This document shows, piece by piece, positions 22,901 to 35,800 of a stretch of 60,000 nucleotides of DNA (positions within the stretch are counted from its first letter, which is position 1; the number at the start of each line of letters is the position of its first letter). Origin of the DNA: Tubiluchus corallicola (lineage: Eukaryota > Priapulida > Priapulimorpha > Priapulimorphida > Tubiluchidae); assembly GCA_030141605.1 (NCBI GenBank), contig JAQGDQ010000085.1, forward strand, positions 312,001-372,000, given 5' to 3'. The notes under the pieces were generated by a model, which ran no database searches, was not told the origin of the DNA, and worked only from the letters and a program-made list of their open reading frames with translations. Position numbers and translations under genes: made by a program.

Positions 22901-23668
22901 AGTAGTCTATCGTGAACTTGGTTAAATGGGAAAAATTCTATGTAAATAAATCTCAAAACTATCCAAAAATACCTTCAGTTACTCGTCAATTATTATAGAA
23001 TGATTGTAAAACTGGCATTCATTCATTCAAGACAATTTCTGTGCACTACTGTGGCAATTTAGAAGCTAATAATGCATGCTAAATTAACTTATACAAGCCT
23101 AATTAAATAACACGTTATGATATACAGTAAATTTCTAAGAAATTTGTGACGAAAATTAATCTCATTACCAAAAAAATCGGGTGTACAGATTATCCTGCAT
23201 AATCATATAAGGTTGAACATCATTCAGTACATGATCTTAGTTTATAGAAAACGTTTAGGTAAATTATATGATAGCATTTAGCCGCTTCACACACCTCACT
23301 CAACAATACAATTTATAATATAAACAATCACAACCATGGAGGAAGTGCAAGCTGTAAATTCTCCTTGTAAGGAAAGCATTACACAAAATGTTACAAACAT
23401 GCAAAAACCCACGCACGTAAATATCTCATACTTAATAAATAGAAGGTGAATAAAAGTGAAGATTGTTGCAAGAGGGTGTCAGATTAAAAGATAAATAGCA
23501 TTTTCATTCAATCTCTTCATAATCACATTCACACATTACGGAGCAAATAAAACAAACATTCATGATGCAATCACAACTATAAGGAAGTCATAATGAAACA
23601 CAAGGCCACATTTTAAATTCTGATCCTGCTGTAGGTGTTAAATAAGATGTAAAATAGAGTAAAATATC
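19950..23668. other. Gap between convergent FMR1 and MYO6
   Basis: AT-rich, and no convincing exon on either strand. The MYO6 3'UTR must occupy the right part. A minus-strand AATAAA at 21824-21829 is one candidate end, about 1.8 kb past the stop. Short ORFs around 22330-22610 have no family resemblance. Confidence 0.55.
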
Positions 23669-23820
23669 CTAGTGTGGTTTGCTGGACGGACGCCTGTATA
23701 CACTACCGCCATGTTTCTTCCACTCCACTTCAAATTCCCGGGGAAGGATCTCAGCTCCACGTTTTCTAGTTAAGCCAGTCTCTTCTAGGCTCAGTTCACA
23801 CATTTGCATATCATCCTTTC
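23669..23820 (-). CDS. MYO6: MYO6 exon 26: C-terminus
   Basis: Encodes [39 protein letters not shown] and a tail ending SSKPH-TAG. The last ~20 residues are shorter and unlike the vertebrate end. Confidence 0.94.
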
Positions 23821-26800
23821 CTGAAATGTAAAAGTTTGCACTTTATCACGTATGAAAATAATGGTATTTTACCAGAAGGATTATAATTGGGTGGATTGTT
23901 ACATTACATTATTGATCACAATTGGTTGTAGTCCAGACCAGAACCATCAGGATGCAAAAAATGAGCTTTCAAGTTGTTATTATACAAGAGACATTGACTA
24001 CTCCTCAGTGTACAATTAGGTCAAGATGAACAAATACCCGCACATCATTTTTATCCGTGAGCATCGCTGATCTAAGAGAATCCATATGCTGTTTTCTTAC
24101 TAAGATTTTTCTTCTTGATATTTCAAGGCATCCAGTTTTAGTTATCAGTTCACAATGCTGAATAACTTGAAAACCATAATACATAGTCATGAAAATTTCC
24201 AGCAGATACCTGGAGCACTGGCTCAAACCACGATCGAGCCCCTGTGTGATCGAAATGGTCAAAAGAGCGCAAATTCTTTAGAGACTCAAGATAGAAGCCA
24301 AAATGTGAAATTTGGCAAACTGCTTGGTCACATATGATTAAAATGCACTGGAACAGGCTTGGCCAAGTGATAATTAGCCACCAGCCCTGCTCACTGGTAA
24401 GTCATAATCAGTCAAGTGACAAACATGGCCGTGTATGTGGATTTCAATCTGAATTTGCTCACTCTTGTTTAAGACAATGCTCACAAAAAACTCATAATGC
24501 AATACATACATACATAGAATTGTTAAGTATCGTACATTAGTTATATATGTATGTATTGATTATGTATTAATCAACAGTTACAATACGATTAGTTATAATT
24601 AGGTATTGATACTTTATATTTTCTCCAGAAGGGTGACATACTGAACAATGGGAAGCTAATGGCAAAAACAATAAATCTATTTTCCTGCTCCATGCATTAC
24701 TGTACAAATTAATAAACCTCAAAAACGAGTATGCTGCTTGCATTAGGCTGGTCACCACGCAACTCACATTTCTTTGGGGTGATAGAACCATCGCAAGTGC
24801 AATTAACTGAAATGCGGAAACTGGAAAACTTAATTACCTGCAATCAAAAGTACAGGTGCTTTATCTGGATACAGCTCCATCTGGCGCGCAATCCATGTAC
24901 CATCAAAATGAGCATACCACCATCCTTTCTTACGCTCACCGGATTCTGTCGTAACGCTGACTGGAGCCAAGAATGGAAGTCGGAAGAATCGGTGTTGAAC
25001 TTTTGGTCGGACTTGATCTAATGGACGGTGCAGCCTTTGCAGTTTAGGTTTCTCTTCTTGCTTTTGAGCTGTAATAAGACAAGCAATCACTTAGCAAAAA
25101 TTTGTTAAGGTGTTTAAATGTAACAAATCCAGCTAGTTAAAATTATCAAGGATATTACAAAGTAAGTCTGCAACTTACTTGTTCGAAGATGCTTTAAATA
25201 ATACATTAGAGTATCATTAGTTCAAAACTGGAGTTCATTGCTTAACTTGGATTTTGTTAATAATTTAACCACCAAGTAAAAAAGAACTGTAAATAACAAA
25301 GTAGGTGTTCACAGTAAGACGAACACGTGTTTCATGCATGCAGTAAGCCCACAACAAAAATGACACCAACACCAAAACAGTTTTAAGCATTCATGCACCA
25401 TATTTAAAAACAAGGATAGAGAAACATTAAGACACATAGTCACCTTGAAGCAGAGGTGGTTTTGTAGTTTCATGTTTTGGAATTTCTTTCTCTTTATGGG
25501 CTAGAAAAAGAAACAGTTACATAAGGATTCGTGGGTAAATATCTGAGAAGGCAATGGTGCCTGGTAGCCATGACAACAGAAAGTGACAGGTGTACACGTG
25601 GGCGTGTTCCAACAAGTCACTTCAGCAAAGATGAATGAATTTGCTACAATACAAATCTATAGGTAGTACAAAGAAATAATCCAATACACTGCAAATGGCT
25701 CAAACAACTGTGCAAACAAGGCAGGAAAACCAACAGCAATCATACGTCAGTGTGAAAATACGTGCCATTGACAAGGTGACAAAGATATAATACCCATTGA
25801 CAGAGCATACCTTTTACATCCTAGTCAGTTCAAGCATGCAAAATATATGCACACAAAGCAAGCACAATTAAACTAATATTGCAAGGTAGTGTTTACCTTC
25901 CTCAACGACAGCTTGAGGTGCACGTTGCTGAGTGCCAGAATTGACTCGCTTATTCCTGTTCTTCCAGGCATGATAGACCTTCAGACGACGATGAAACTCT
26001 GCCCTGCATGCTTCTAGTAGCTCAAGATCTAAAATGAATGAAATCATGGGATACAAAAGATCGTCAGAGAAATCAGTTATCCGTTATATTTCCGACTGAC
26101 AAAAGTCTTGTGTTACAATTTATTATCTTTCAAGATGTAATTAAACGGTTACTCTAATTTAAACTAGTCCAGAATGCGAAGCACTGAATTACTAGCTTGA
26201 CCTTCACCTATTTGTAGGCATTTACATAGACATGGACATCTTTATTGGTTATATATACTACACATGATATACATGAAATTTGTCATTTCAGCTTTGCACA
26301 GATTAATACAAAGCAATTTGTGCAACAAATTTGCAACTGTAAAATAAATTCAACTGTACACATAAATCAAAATGGTACAATTAAGTAAAATATTATTCTT
26401 TCAAAGCTATACATGTTGACAAACAAGCAACAAAAGTTCTTTTAAACATTCAACAAAACACGTAAAAATTTCTGTGCATAAGTAGACAGCATTTTAGCAG
26501 TGCAGCACCACCTTTTTTGTACAATGTAAAATGTATAATCTTAGTAGCATGTTATGTTTCGAAACATGCCTTTCTTTTAAAGATCCTCGGTTCTTCTTAA
26601 ATAATGCAATAATTTTCCTGCAATAGTGCTTTACTGTGATGTCACAATACAGAAAATTCACCCCACATCACACCACCTATATCTCTGTGATTACGCATAC
26701 CACATGACACCAATCACACCATGCCACAAAACAGCAACAACTAAGACATTTTGCGCATTGTCAACTAAAATTGCTTGTCAAGACAAACACTGTTAAAACC

Positions 26801-29800
26801 ATCCACTCATGACCATTAATGTGTGAACATTTTACATATAGAATTTGCTTTCTGCTCCTGAAATTATGGTAAGAATGTGCCAACATTCTACATACTAAAA
26901 AGTCTTTACTTACTGCTACCTTTGGCTTATTAACTTACTGTTAATGAGCCAACTGTTAACAAATACAATATTTCTGGTTGCCATGGATCCAAACTTTTGT
27001 GAAAATTTAGAATAGGCATCGCTTGCCTCACAATGTGTAAAGGACAGAATTTTGTGTCACAGGAACAAGAACGAGACCAGCTTCACGGCACAATAAACGT
27101 CTTTAATTTAAAGAGTTTTCAATCTGTAAACGAGTAACTCACAAACAGGCTAATTGTAAGAAAAAGAAAATTAGCAAAGTTATAAACATAACAAGGGACC
27201 CTAATGTGTTTTATAATATCGCTGGTTCTTTGGCTTATACAGTTATAACGAGGAGTTCTTACCACAAGATGTATTTATAGTGTCACGTAGTTCAGCATAC
27301 TTCCACTTGGACAAGTCATATTTCTGGTTGGCCTGGGCTTCCAATTGATTTCGTACCTTTTCAGATCTCGTTAGCACAGGTGTGCTTAAGTCCTCTACAA
27401 CACCTGAACAACAAAACAAATAGTACCATAACTTCTCATGCAGAAAAACCTGAATTGGAGAGTGCAGAATAAGTTTTTTAAGTTGGCTCTTAAGCAGAAA
27501 TTAAGCGTATTACATTTAACATTGACTGCCCAATTTCAAAGCTAAAGCATTTTTATTGAAAAGTTTTGGTTACAGTTATGCACCTTCAAAACAAATCACT
27601 GAACTGTACTTGAATATTCACACTGAATAAAATCAGTTAGGATGTGCACCAAGGATTCTTATCTAACTGTTTCTTTTTCTATCGGATAAAAAAGAAGCTT
27701 CAAAACATGAACCTGCATAACCACATGCACTTCAGGGGTGACTACGTGTCTCCTTGTTCTTAAATAAAAGCTAAAAGTAATGCACGAAAGCTTAAAACCA
27801 TATTTTGCTGTTGGTATTATTTTTACCGAAACATCCCAGCTGATTTTATTGTAAATATTTTAGCTGGAAATTGCGGAACTTTGCTTGGTTTAATTAAACA
27901 ATCACATACCACCGCTTTCTTGTGCTAAGCGCAGAGCAAGTTCGTGATCTCGTCGTTCCTGTTCTAACTGGGCCTGTCTGGCTTCCTCTGCCTCCCGTTC
28001 CTTCTCTAACTGAGCCTGTAGGGCTAATGCTGCTTTTCTGTCCTCCTCCTCTTGCCTCTTTCGTGCCTCCTCTTCAGCCTTTCTGCGGGCTTCCATCTCA
28101 GCTTTTCTGTAAGGACAACATTGTAAGCATTTTTCACAGAAATAATGACTGAGGGAGGATGGCCAATGGGTCAAGAATTCAAGTCATAACTGATGCAAAC
28201 TTGATGTTAGAAATTAGCATCATTTTTGACATCATGTAGAACAAAGGGACTAATGCCTTGATGCAAACTTATTTGGAGAAAGAAGCATACTCTGTCATTG
28301 TAAGATAGCTCCAAAAACATCAAAACTAAACAGAAATTTAAAAAATAACTCGCCAGGAACTTATTCTTGTCTCCTCAATACTGGCTAATTCTAGGGAACA
28401 GGTGCTTAGCTGGAAAGCACACTTGCCCGCACTGTTGCTGAATGCCAATGCAAGTTCTTTAAGTATTCAGTGTCTTCTGCAGACATTTTAAATGTTGACT
28501 TAAAAGCTAACTTAAATGCAAATTTTGAGAAAATCCTTAAAGAGCTGTTTAAATTTTTCAAATACACAACGAAATAAAAAAACTGTTACAGTTTAAAGTT
28601 TTGAGATTAAAATTTCTTGAAGCACAAAAATAATCAAATTTTATCTTCTCCCGTTATTAGAAATAATACAATTATTTATAGATGATTGAACTCCACAATT
28701 GTTGTAAGAACATACGTAGCTACATATGCAGAAGAGTAAAATTCAGCAAAAGCCGAACAAAGTAATCATTGTATACATTTTAACATTTCGTAATATTTGC
28801 AAGGCAAAAACAACACATTTTAATCATAAGTAACAGTAAAAAAACAAAGGATGAAACTGCTCAATAACCAAGTCCTCATAAAGAAAACATTTGTATTATT
28901 ACTTCGTTAAGGTAAAATCGAAATGACTGAACACGTACATTCTTCTCTCTTCCTCTTCTTGCTTTCTCCGTCGTTCCTCCTCTAACTTTCGCTGTCTCTC
29001 TCGCTCCATCTCCTCCTGGATCTTGCGGAGGCGCTCCTGCTCTTCAGCGATCTTCTGCTGCTGTAGGCGTTTCTGAAGAGCTGCTTGTTGCCGGTCCATG
29101 GCTTGCATGTGTGATGTGTAAATACGATCAATCTCTTCTCGTTTCAGCATGCTAGTCTACAAGCAGCAAGTACAGAGTCAAAACAATAAATAGAAAAAAC
29201 AAAATGGTACCAGTCTAACTGCAATTACAGATGCACAGAGTATAGATGAGGACAGTGCAAATCCTATGCCACAAAATTAAACAAAAACTTAATAATTTTT
29301 ATGGACTGAGGGTAGTCAACTAGCTTTATGTATTACACACAAGAAAACAATGGCAAGTTTCTTGCTCCAGACTATAATCTCTTGCTCCAGACTTACTCCA
29401 AACTTGATTATACACCGACCACTTGGTTATTTGAGCTAAACAATTCTACAAAATTTTCAATATTTGTTATTGCTGTTATAATTTTTGTTGTGGGCACACA
29501 CGATGCAGAGGATATCGTGCTTTATGCATTGCTCATTTTTACACTAGCTATTACTATGTAATGATAGCTATACAAAAATACAGTATCGTCATAAACTATA
29601 CCCAATTTTCTGCATTTTCCCATTCTTCTCTGCATATCCCATAAAAATGCACTCGTATCTCGGTTTGTCAGACCTCGCTTTTACAGATATCGGAAGACCT
29701 GGACAAAATCTGGGCCATTAAAAAGTGCCGCATATTACGGACAGAGTTCTTTGTTTCGCGAGCTGACCACTAATTGGCGGGCCGTCACTTAGTTTACATT

Positions 29801-32800
29801 ATTAGATCAGAGTAACCACGTGTATATCACTATATATAAAAATATAGAGTTAATAATGTGAAGTCAATTGCCGACAGTTTTTATATACTTTTACATAGGA
29901 GCGGCCCCATACCAGTGTATCTTTGAACATTAACTTTGTAGCAGGAGTTCTTACTTAAACAAATAGAAACTCATATTTTAGACCCCCCCCAGTCCAATTT
30001 CTTGGGTACACTCATAACATGTACTCTAGGTCATAGGACCACTCAAATATCCAAACTGGCTTAAACCCCAACAGTCAAGGATCCAGAGGCTGACGAAAAG
30101 AAAAAGTAGAGCAACCTACGCAGATACTAGTTAACAAGACTAGCACCCTCCTCCCCTGTTCAATCTATGATTGCTTTTACTCCCAGGGAGCCTTTGTAAA
30201 GTAAAAACACTGTTTCCCTATTCCTTCAGGCAATGTTTCCTCTCAAAAAGGGGAGAGTTATGAAGTACTGCAAACACAATGTCCATGTCCCTCTTGTGCA
30301 CCACTCAATACTTGTAAATACTACAGTAAACACAATTTTCAGAAATTTTCAAATATATATATATATATATATATTTTCAATGTCAGATACCTTAATTTTA
30401 CGTATGCTGGCATCGATCGCTGCATTTATATCTGCTATTTCTTTTGCAGATATGTCCTTTTCCTTTTTCAGTTGAGAAATTATTTGCTGGCAACCTTGCA
30501 ATTGACTTTTCAATCCACGAATCTTCTTGATACCCATATACCTAATATCAAATAAGCGTGTCTGTATAGTACATCCAAACTTTATTAACTGGGCTTAACT
30601 ATTATAGCAAGAATTTGTTACATATTACAAGTACGCTTTGATAAAGAGTCTGATAGACGCTACTTAAGACTGTGTGGTGCTAGGCACTTGTTTTTAGTTA
30701 AATTTTAAACCAAAATCTCAGTAAAATTAGTATCATTGAAAACTATGCTAAATAAACAGTAACGTTAACTCCATAATTTTATTACTCATGCTGAATATTA
30801 AAATTTTGCTACTCACATTTAATATCAAATTCTGATACTCATATTTTATGTTTAAATTTGATTCTCAGCAGTAGACTTGTCGCAAGGAAATCTTATATCT
30901 ATCCTGTTCTGCTCATAAACATCAAGACAGCCACAGCATAATCAATATGTGTGTAAACAGCAAACTAAACCAGCCACAAAACCACCGTTCATACCTGCAA
31001 CGATGCTTCTTCTTTGCCTGGTAACCTCTCACATATTTCTGTATGGTTATAATCTGTTCACATCTCCATTTTATCTTGTTTTTTACTGAATACAAAAAAT
31101 AAATTTATTTACATTATTTCACATGTAATTAGCTAGTATTTTTATCTGATTCACATGTAATATTCTTCACATAAGCTAAGAATATTAACATCTGCCATAT
31201 ATCTGTCAAATACACCTACAGAAGAATGTATGGTTTTGCTGATTCAGTATCTTATCATTGATAAATGAGCTAGGTTCCTGTCATATCACAATCACTCAAC
31301 ATTAATAATAGGCTCCATCACTGACTAGCAAGTTACCCAAGGAAGAACATTCAGATCATATTAGAAACCACTAGCTGAACACTAACAAAACTGAAACAAA
31401 ATTATATACTCCCAAATGGCTAATTTTAATTATCAAAATAATTGAAAAACAGAGTAAAAATAAACATCTGTATACTTACGACAAAAAGTAAATTACTGTT
31501 TGAATTACCACAAGAACCACTAGGTTCCCAATAAGACAACGATGATGATGACGATGATGAAGACACGAAGAATTGACAGTGGTGAGTTTAGGAAAGAATT
31601 AAGTTACGGAACAGCAATTATGCAGATTAGTGACAGGCAATTAATAGATTAATCAAAATAATTACGATTACAACCATGTATAAATTGATATGATCAATGA
31701 TTGAACAGTAATTCAATTAATCGAGAGCAGAATATTTGTGCTACACCCTGACTAAAAGGCAGTGTTTTAGCACAAATAAGCATTTTACAATGTGCACAAT
31801 TGCAAACAACAGTGTTGTAAACTGGGAGTTTGAAATTCGTTGACATGTGATGCATGTAATGATGTAGCCATAAAGCAGTTAACGAATGTGTGTGTCTATA
31901 GAAACAGTTTGCAAAAGAAAAACAGCAGACAGATACGAAAGTTGTGAAGAAGTTATAGGCTATACTTCACTGCAATCATTGAAAAAAATAAGTAAAACAT
32001 TAAAAGTTGTAGCAAAACATTAATCGTGATATCAAATTACAAGAACAAGATTAAAATCGAGTTACAAAATTTCAAAACTGTCCATCACTAATGCAGATAA
32101 CAAAAATATAACATATATAACAAATATAAAGAAAACAGTAACTAAATCAAACTTGCATTTAATCACGCTCCATGTACAGTACATCGCCTTTTTCCATCGA
32201 GAGTGGAGCAACCAGCGCTCGACTTTTTTCACCAACATGGCCAAATTCTCAGGATCCGACTTCATGATTTGATCAAATTCCGCAAATTTACCGGGACGAA
32301 AGAAAATCTTCGTCATTCCAAAGCGAAAATCATGCTCGTTGAGTCCAAGTGCCATAAACAATGCCTAAAAACACAAATAGTTAACAAGAATGCCTCATAT
32401 GTCCTGACTGTGCTATAAGAATTGGGATGCATCGTGGAACTCCTGAATCCGTTTCATGTCTTTAATGACTTTGTCAACTTGTACCCTTGCTATTTTGCAT
32501 CTGTGAGCCAAAAATACACTGAAAGGGTTCTCGTATGTAATGAAAAGTGCTTAATCGGGGCTAGAATGTACTAGAACAGCATGGCAAAAAGATACAGGAC
32601 AGTATAAATTTCTGTTTACATTGCAAAATAAAACTTCATTTTATTCTGTTTACATTGCAAAATAATAAGACTGTTTACATTACATTAAAATCTATGAAGT
32701 ACAGGACTGATAGAGTATTTTCCACTATATAAGGGATGAATGAATACAACATACCACAGCATTGAATGCAATGAATAACCTAGCAGTTGAGTTATTTAAT

Positions 32801-35800
32801 CACAGTCAAGCAAATATTAATATTTAACTACCAAACGCTTCCACAAGTTCTAAAAATGGATTTTTTGCAGCAAAGCGCTGACCTTACAAAACATTCTGGG
32901 ATCCAGTCGAGACAGCTTGACAGGCAGATAACGTTTATACATGTTGTACAAATCTGCAAACTGAGCACGCGAGGGGTAGCCTTGTTGCATCAGATCCAGC
33001 ACAGATGGCATGCCTACAAAATAAACATGTACAAGTACAGTCTGGAATTGTATTCAGTTCACGTGAGTGGCAAAAACGGCAGCAGATAAATCACAGATTA
33101 CGTGGCTCAAATTTACTAGCAAGTGGAACAAATTTCAAACTTTTTGCAAACATTGTACTCACTCAGAACTTATCGATTTCCCGTATTGCGTCCCCTGTCC
33201 CCCCCCCCCCCCCCGTGTAAAAAGTGCAAATGTTTTGAAGTTTTGTTCTATTCTTCTAATGCTAATGGTTTACTGTAATCTGAATTTTCTGAAGCTCACT
33301 TATAGAAATTTTTAACATTTCTTTTCAATTTCTTTCTAGTTATATCCATGTTTATTTTGACAATTAATTTGAATTCACTAAATGCAAACAGTTTCAAACA
33401 AATACCTGAACACTGGAGTTGACTTAATATCTGTGCCCCTTCAAACTTGTTATTTACCATGTTTGCATTTGGCTTCAAACATCGAATAAAACTTGTGCCC
33501 TGTTTACAAACAAAAGTATTAACATAAGAATGTTTTCTATCAAAATTTGTTGCTCAGCCCAAAAGACTAATCATCGAGAACTTTTCAAAGGCACAAATTC
33601 TGGCATACAGAAAGTTTCAGGGCACAAAGAAATTAAGACAAAAAAATGGAATTTAAATTATGGCATGATTTATTGCTGTATTGTTGTTGCAAGTAGAACC
33701 GTACAGACATGTATCGTATGATGCTGTACCAGACAATTTCAGCTAATAATTGTGACCAAACCTTTGCAGTAGGACATCTGTACCATTTCAATTTATAGTT
33801 ACATTTTACAATAGAATGGTTGTTTGGAAATCCAAGTCTCTGAATAGGTTAAAGTAGACTTACATATTACATTTTAGTAAACAAATAATGCATAATTATA
33901 AACATCAGAATTCTTTGTAAAACATTTTATTTATACAAGCTAAGCATTATTAACTTTTGTTCATGGAACGTAACTCAACGCTTTAACATTGTACATCTTA
34001 TGGAGGGCAATAATTCGCCTAAAACACCTTGTTTTCCTGGGACGCATTGGGAATTTAGTGTACGAATCTAAGAACCAACAATATACTTACAGTGCTGCGC
34101 AGTTTAGTCATGAGATCTGTGAGCTGACTGCGAAATTTGCTTCCTACGCTGATGAAATTCAGTTTTCCCTTGAGGATCTGGTTTGCATTGGGATCATCAA
34201 ACAGACCTTTCAGGAACTTGTTCTGAGAGTCGGCAACAAGCATGGCCAGGGATGCATGCAATGCATCATTGTTCTTTTCAATGAACTGAGACTGTAAAAC
34301 AATAATTTAATGTATCAAAATAATTCACTTTCCAGAGACTTATCTTGCTTAGTATGCGAACTGCTATATTCAGATGATTAAGATAATTGATATAAATGTT
34401 ATTCACTTGAAGGGGAAGAAAAGAGAATTTTTAAGTATTTTCCAAAAAACTTTCCGCACAAAGTTATATTACTGAGCGTTGCGCTTACCTATTTGAAAGA
34501 CATACATAATAGGAAAAGAAAATTCTCAATGATTTAAAATGTTCACACCACCTGGTAAAACAGCACTACATCACTACGGCAGTGAGTGCCACTGATTCAT
34601 CAAAGAACATATTATTAATCTTACTGACCATATACAGTAATTTAAACTTTGTTTAGTTAGTACTTTAGTTAGTGAAGAATGTGCTGCAAATAATCTGATT
34701 ATTTTTTAAAACTTGATGCAATGTTATCTAAACTTAAAATGGCTGTGAATAATAGTCATTAAATTGGAGTGGGAATATATATTTACAAGTTTCATTCAAC
34801 ATTACTGCTAACACAAGCTCTGTATGCAATAACATGACATTGTAAGTCATAAAATTTCAAGGCGAATTTTTTAAGCTTTATTTATGAAGTGTTTTATTGT
34901 GCCTTAGCTTTCAAAATTGTACTTACTGTATGATAACACACAGCACCAGCAAAATGGCGGACTAGAAAACCTTCTTCATCTCTTATCTCTCTATGTTCTC
35001 GTAACTTTGATTTCCTTGGTACCTAACAACAAAAAACGTACAAATCATTATATTACTGCTGTATGAAAGACTTATATCCTTACAGTGACAGTGACAGACA
35101 TGCAGCTTAGAGCCCAAAAGGTTTGGATTCAGTTCCGGCAATAGGACCGAGATTTTTCTTGTGAAACCAATAACTGTTTTTTTTAGGTAATAATGACCCT
35201 AATTTCATCTGATGCACCTAATTTCAGCATAAACGATGACTTAAACACATTACAACAGAGTCATCACTATATATCTAATTTAAAGTTATACTGGATAATA
35301 ATAAGAATAATCTAACAAGATCATTATTAATAATGATAGCGACGACGACGACGACTACTACTACTACTACTGCTACTACACTACTACTACAACTACTACT
35401 ACAATGACAATAAACAAATAATAACGAATAAATGATAATTAGCAAGTTACAGTACGTATTTATCACACCTCAATAAGAAACTGGCGCATTTCACAATCTA
35501 CAGATATATAAATAGAATGATTTTAGATGATTTCTGGTTTCCTATTTAATTGTTTCACTAGAATGTGGAATATCAAACTAAAGTCTTCACACGTAACAAA
35601 CAATTAACTCAACACAAGAGAGGTTACCATTGTAACTTAAAATAAGCCAACTAATGGCACAATAATTGCAGGATTCATTAAATGCCACACAGGCACAATG
35701 AGCAAAGACAATACGCAATACACTAAGCCTATGAACAAATACAAACTTTTGATTTTAATAGTAATTATTTGTGCACCAATGATATATATTATGTTAGCTG

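Noticed and set aside
29640-29790. Slightly GC-richer stretch in MYO6 intron 19 that looks transposon-like
   Set aside because: It faintly recalls pogo/Tigger-type sequence, but no inverted termini, TA duplication or coding remnant could be shown.
32147-32152. GT donor (GTTTGA) for MYO6 exon 17
   Set aside because: It shifts the frame, runs into a stop in exon 18, and breaks the match to myosin VI; the GC donor 4 nt earlier does neither.
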